Shown here piece after piece: positions 13,904 through 16,473 of a stretch of DNA of 16,473 nucleotides. The stretch lies in NCBI GenBank assembly GCA_905208635.1, contig CAJLPX010000035.1, positions 1-16,473 on the forward strand, written 5' to 3'. Both the position numbers and the translations under genes were made by a program. The notes under the pieces were generated by a model. That model searched no databases. It was given only the letters and a program-made list of their open reading frames with translations, and was not told where the DNA came from. The stretch is from an uncultured Collinsella sp. Lineage in GTDB: Bacteria; Actinomycetota; Coriobacteriia; Coriobacteriales; Coriobacteriaceae. Each line of letters begins with the position of its first letter. Position 1 is the first letter of the stretch.

Positions 13904-15325
13904 ATGACCAACCCCATGCAGTTCCCCGACGGCTTTGTGTTTGGCGGCGCCACCGCCGCTTACCAGGTTGAGGGCGAGACCCGTACGCACGGCAAGGGCA
14001 AAGTACCCTGGGACGATTTCCTGGCAGCCCAGGGTCGCTTCTCCCCCGATCCCGCAAGCGATTTCTACAACAAGTACCCGGTCGATATCGACCTGTGCCA
14101 GCGCTTCGGCATCAACGGTATCCGTGTCTCCATCGCTTGGAGCCGTATCTTCCCCAACGGAACCGGCGAGATTAACCCCGAGGGCGTCGCTTTCTATCAC
14201 GAGCTTTTCGCCACCTGCAACAAAGCCGGCGTTATCCCCTATGTCACGCTCGATCACTTTGATACGCCCGAGGCCTTTTACCAGAACGGCGGCGAGGGTT
14301 TCCTGACGCGCACGACGATCGACGCCTTTGTCGAGTACGCCAAGTTCTGCTTTGCCGAGTTCACCGAGGTCAAGCACTGGTTTACCTTTAACGAGATTCC
14401 CGCAACCGCCGAGGGCAGCTTTATCGTCGGCAACTGGCCGCACGGCGAGAAGTACCGCCTGGACAAGGCCTTCCAGCTCATGCACAACATGATGGTGGCC
14501 CACGCCAAGGCTGTCGTCGCCTTCCATGAGGGCGGCTTTGAGGGCGAGATCGGCATTGTCCAGAACCTGGAGCCCAAGTATCCCCTCGACCCCAACAACG
14601 CCGCCGACTGCGAGGCAGCTCGCATGGCCGACGTCATCAACAACCGTTGGGTACTCGACGCCACCTTCCGCGGCCACTATGCAGCCGACACCATGGAGGC
14701 TGCGACCAAGCTGGCCCATATCGCCGGCGGCGAGCTCGACGTCCGCGACGAGGACATCGTCGCGCTGACCGCTGCGCTCCCCTACAACGATTGCCTGGGC
14801 GTCAACACCTACAAGTGCCAGTTCCTGCGTGCCGCCGAGGGCGAAAACGACATCAACCACAATGGCACCGGCGACAAGGGCTCCTCGCGCTGGTTCCTCA
14901 AGGGCGTGGGCGAGTCATGCGTACGCGAAGGCGTACCCACCACCGACTGGGATTGGATCATCTATCCCGAGGGCCTCTACGACCTGCTGCTCCGCATTAA
15001 GAACGATTACCCCAACTACAAGAAGATCTACATCACCGAGAACGGCATGGGCTATAAGGACGACTTTGAGAACGGCTTTATCGACGACGCCCCTCGCATC
15101 GACTATATGCGCCAGCATCTCGCGTGGATCCTCAAGGCAATCGACGGCGGCGTGAACGTCGACGGCTACTTTGTGTGGTCGCTGCAGGACCAGTTCTCCT
15201 GGACCAACGGCTATAACAAACGTTACGGCCTGTTCTACATCGACTTTGAGACCCAGAAGCGCTATCCCAAGGCCAGCGCGTACTGGTACAAGAACGTCGC
15301 GGAGACCGGCCTGCTCATGGCCTAG
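13904..15325 (+). CDS. lacG: 6-phospho-beta-galactosidase-type GH1 enzyme (LacG2)
   Basis: A 473-residue cytoplasmic GH1 enzyme, the paralogue of LacG1 and of normal LacG length. FVFGGATAAYQVEGETRTHGKGK opens the protein (as FVFGGATAAYQVEG, then ETRTHGKGK). FTFNE gives the acid/base Glu164 and ITENGMGYKD the nucleophile Glu379. SWTNGYNKRYG gives Ser432, Trp433, Lys439 and Tyr441, the LacG-type 6-phosphate site. The first 70 residues and the C-terminal third are nearly the same as LacG1, but the middle differs: TLDHFDTPEAFYQNGGEGFL against TLHHFDTPLPLFEKGDFL, and NEIPATAEGSFIVGNWPHG against NEIWADASNTYIEGTFPGG. These changes fall near the expected aglycone side, so a different beta-galactoside is plausible. 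AAAGGA gives the start at 13904. It is the last gene of the lacE2-lacG2 operon. Confidence 0.93.
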   Translation: MTNPMQFPDGFVFGGATAAYQVEGETRTHGKGKVPWDDFLAAQGRFSPDPASDFYNKYPVDIDLCQRFGINGIRVSIAWSRIFPNGTGEINPEGVAFYHELFATCNKAGVIPYVTLDHFDTPEAFYQNGGEGFLTRTTIDAFVEYAKFCFAEFTEVKHWFTFNEIPATAEGSFIVGNWPHGEKYRLDKAFQLMHNMMVAHAKAVVAFHEGGFEGEIGIVQNLEPKYPLDPNNAADCEAARMADVINNRWVLDATFRGHYAADTMEAATKLAHIAGGELDVRDEDIVALTAALPYNDCLGVNTYKCQFLRAAEGENDINHNGTGDKGSSRWFLKGVGESCVREGVPTTDWDWIIYPEGLYDLLLRIKNDYPNYKKIYITENGMGYKDDFENGFIDDAPRIDYMRQHLAWILKAIDGGVNVDGYFVWSLQDQFSWTNGYNKRYGLFYIDFETQKRYPKASAYWYKNVAETGLLMA

Positions 15326-15347
15326 TTTCCGCCGCATACTCCCTGTC

Positions 15348-15394
15348 GGCCGCATACGAATCCCAAACCGGTTCGCATGCGGCCTTTTTGTTTT
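15348..15394 (+). terminator. Intrinsic terminator after lacG2
   Basis: A 13-bp stem with one mismatch (GGCCGCATACGAA at 15348-15360 with TTCGCATGCGGCC at 15372-15384) is followed by TTTTTGTTTT. It lies about 22 nt beyond the stop codon. Confidence 0.9.
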
Positions 15395-15413
15395 GGCTCG
15401 GCCCGAGCAGACC

Positions 15414-15638
15414 GTTTGTCTCGATCTGTGACATCTAGCAGGGGTTTTCGGTCCTACCTGTTACAGATCGAGACAAACGAGCGGCCCGAACTTGAAGATC
15501 TCGATCTGTAACACGTAACCGAGTATTCTGGCCCTACCTGTTACAGATCGAGACAAACGGGTAGCCCGAAGCAGAATATCTCGATCTGTAACATCTAACC
15601 CGGTTTTCTACTCCCAACTATTACAGATTGAGATAATT
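15414..15638. repeat. Palindrome array 2: three 65-bp units, 80 bp period
   Basis: Units at 15414-15478, 15494-15558 and 15574-15638 are each 65 bp, with 15-nt spacers. They have the same arms as array 1 (GATCTGTAACA and TGTTACAGATC cores) and related 25-nt interiors. As in array 1, the first unit has the intact outer left arm GTTTGTCTCGATCTGT and the last unit has a degenerate right arm (TATTACAGATTGAGATAATT). It starts 20 nt after the lacG2 terminator and ends about 30 nt before the toxin-antitoxin promoter. Function unknown. Confidence 0.9.
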
Positions 15639-15660
15639 CGACGACGCCGACGTTTTAATA

Positions 15661-15695
15661 TACCGTGGTACAATTGTGTCCCAACGCAAAGGAGG
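15661..15695 (+). promoter_or_regulatory. Toxin-antitoxin promoter, operator and ribosome site
   Basis: TGG followed by TACAAT (15669-15674) looks like an extended -10 box; no good -35 is seen. TACCGTGGTA (15661-15670) is a small palindrome overlapping it and could be the autoregulatory operator. AAAGGAGG at 15688-15695 is a strong ribosome site that sets the antitoxin start at 15701. Confidence 0.5.
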
Positions 15696-15700
15696 TACCC

Positions 15701-15967
15701 ATGTCAGCTTGTGTGCCCGTCCGAGATATGAAGGACACTGCTGCATTCACCACGCTTGTTGAGTCTGAGCGCGACGTCACCGTAACTAAGAACGGCTACG
15801 AGGCCATGCACTGCATCAGCAGCGACCAGTATCGCCTCATGCAAGAAGAAATCGCCAAGGCAAAACTGCTGTCTCGCATGATGATGGCAGAAGACGAAAT
15901 ATCGCAAGGCGACTACAGCGACTACGAATCCTTCGCGGCTTCGATACGAGACAAATATGACCTATAA
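15701..15967 (+). CDS. Phd/YefM-family antitoxin
   Basis: An 88-residue small acidic protein of the type II antitoxin kind. The N-terminal half (VPVRDMKDTAAFTTLVESERDVTVTKNGYEAMHCISSDQY) follows the Phd/YefM pattern: a short strand, a helix, TVTKNGYEAM in place of the usual VTKNGRPVAVL-like motif, then the YxxL helix. This half would bind DNA as a dimer. The C-terminal part (EEIAKAKLLSRMMMAEDEISQGDYSDYESFAASIRDKYDL) should wrap and neutralise the toxin. The start at 15701 is set by AAAGGAGG; an in-frame ATG-less extension to 15665 has no ribosome site. It overlaps the toxin gene by 11 nt, typical of coupled translation. The antitoxin probably represses its own promoter. Confidence 0.85.
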   Translation: MSACVPVRDMKDTAAFTTLVESERDVTVTKNGYEAMHCISSDQYRLMQEEIAKAKLLSRMMMAEDEISQGDYSDYESFAASIRDKYDL

Positions 15968-16262
15968 CGTCGTAATCCTCAAAAGCGCGCGATATGAGTA
16001 CGAGAGTATTGTCGGATACCTTGCTCAAATCCTCAAGAATCCGCGTGCAGCAGGCAATTTTGTCGCTGAGTTTGAATATCAGCTTGACCTGCTTCGCGAG
16101 CAGCCGCTTTTACGTCCCCTCTCGCACATGCAAGAGCTGGCGGCACGCAATTACCGATCGTTTCCCGTCAACAACTACGTGTGCCTTTACAAGTTTGAGC
16201 ACGAAACAATCTATATCGCCCACGTCTTTCACCAGTCACAGGACTACGCCCGCCTGGTCTAG
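15957..16262 (+). CDS. RelE/ParE-family toxin
   Basis: A 101-residue basic protein of the RelE/ParE toxin superfamily. The pattern ILKSARYEYESIVGYLAQILKNPRAAGNFVAEFEYQLDLLREQP matches the two N-terminal helices, and NYRSFPVNNYVCLYKFEHETIYIAHVFHQSQDYARLV the sheet and tail (YRxFxVxxYxxxYK, then HVFHxxxDY). RelE members cut mRNA on the ribosome and ParE members poison gyrase; the sequence alone does not let me choose. The start overlaps the antitoxin end by 11 nt. The pair is separated from lacG2 by palindrome array 2 and has no metabolic link to the lac genes. Confidence 0.85.
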   Translation: MTYNVVILKSARYEYESIVGYLAQILKNPRAAGNFVAEFEYQLDLLREQPLLRPLSHMQELAARNYRSFPVNNYVCLYKFEHETIYIAHVFHQSQDYARLV

Positions 16263-16378
16263 CCCGCAGCGCTCGCTAGCAGATGACCTGCGTATGTTCC
16301 TCGATGGCGGCGCGGTCCTCGTCGGCAATATCCGACTCAGCTTGTACTCATATATCATAATAAAGCCCAAACGAAACA

Positions 16379-16409
16379 CGGTCCTGCGGTTCAATGAGCC
16401 GCAGGACCG
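16379..16409. terminator. Hairpin downstream of the toxin gene
   Basis: An 11-bp perfect stem (16379-16389 with 16399-16409, loop 9 nt) of GC-rich sequence. On the minus strand it is followed by TGTTTCGTTT, so it could end a leftward transcript arriving from beyond the right edge. It may also serve the toxin operon, although there is no T run on the plus strand. Confidence 0.55.
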
Positions 16410-16420
16410 CATGCCGTTGA

Positions 16421-16473
16421 TCAGATAAAGATCGTCATATACAGAGGTAGATATATCCTATGCCCTTCAGCCC
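16421..16473 (-). CDS. Possible 3' end of a leftward gene (partial)
   Basis: One minus-strand frame is open from the right edge to a TGA at 16421-16423 (about 16 residues), and a hairpin with a T-rich tail follows within 12 nt. That arrangement fits the end of a gene running in from the right. The stretch is too short to identify and the call is tentative. Confidence 0.2.
   Translation of the reverse strand, partial: AEGHRIYLPLYMTIFI

Noticed and set aside
11960..14860. Very long open frame on the minus strand opposite lacE2 and lacG2
   Set aside because: It runs across two clear plus-strand genes and their gap, has low-complexity composition and no ribosome site, so it is a shadow of high-GC coding sequence.
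15994..16428. Plus-strand open frame overlapping the toxin gene
   Set aside because: It is an out-of-frame shadow of the toxin gene, runs through the downstream hairpin, and has no ribosome site.

Overview
The window comes from a high-GC, PTS-dependent, gut-type bacterium. It carries a complete set of genes for lactose uptake by the phosphotransferase system and for the tagatose-6-phosphate pathway. The lac proteins resemble the LacA/B/C/E/F/G/X families of Firmicutes, but the GC-rich codon use and the LacI-type control (instead of DeoR-type LacR) point to an actinobacterium of the Coriobacteriia. Collinsella is my best guess; this is an inference from style, not a database result.

Left part (1-3663, leftward): an operon reading lacA, lacB, lacX, lacC on the minus strand (galactose-6-phosphate isomerase subunits, a LacX-like mutarotase, tagatose-6-phosphate kinase). 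An 88-bp repeat with a hairpin lies directly after lacC and again directly after lacB. The aldolase LacD is not in the window. Next (3664-5130) come a leftward unknown membrane protein with its own terminator and a 154-bp MITE-like element with 25-bp perfect inverted ends. Then (5131-5469) comes lacF, the only lactose-type enzyme IIA seen, with its own terminator.

Centre and right (5684-15638): two paralogous cassettes in a row. Each has a leftward LacI-family regulator, a divergent lacE (enzyme IICB fusion), lacG (6-phospho-beta-galactosidase), a terminator and a regular array of 65-bp palindromes. The first array has four units and the second three, all on an 80-81 bp period. Right end (15701-16262): a Phd/YefM-RelE/ParE toxin-antitoxin pair, followed by a hairpin.

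How they fit together: LacF should pass phosphate to the IIB domains of LacE1 and LacE2, which import and phosphorylate beta-galactosides. LacG1 and LacG2 split the phosphorylated sugars, and LacAB and LacC convert galactose-6-phosphate to tagatose-1,6-bisphosphate. Two layers of candidate control sites are visible. LacI-type palindromes (AATGnnAACGTTnnCATT) lie before both lacE genes. A direct-repeat pair related to ACCGTTCAC, always 21 bp apart, lies before all four lac transcription units. The palindrome arrays, the 21-bp pairs, the 88-bp repeat and the MITE-like element are the least explained parts of the window.
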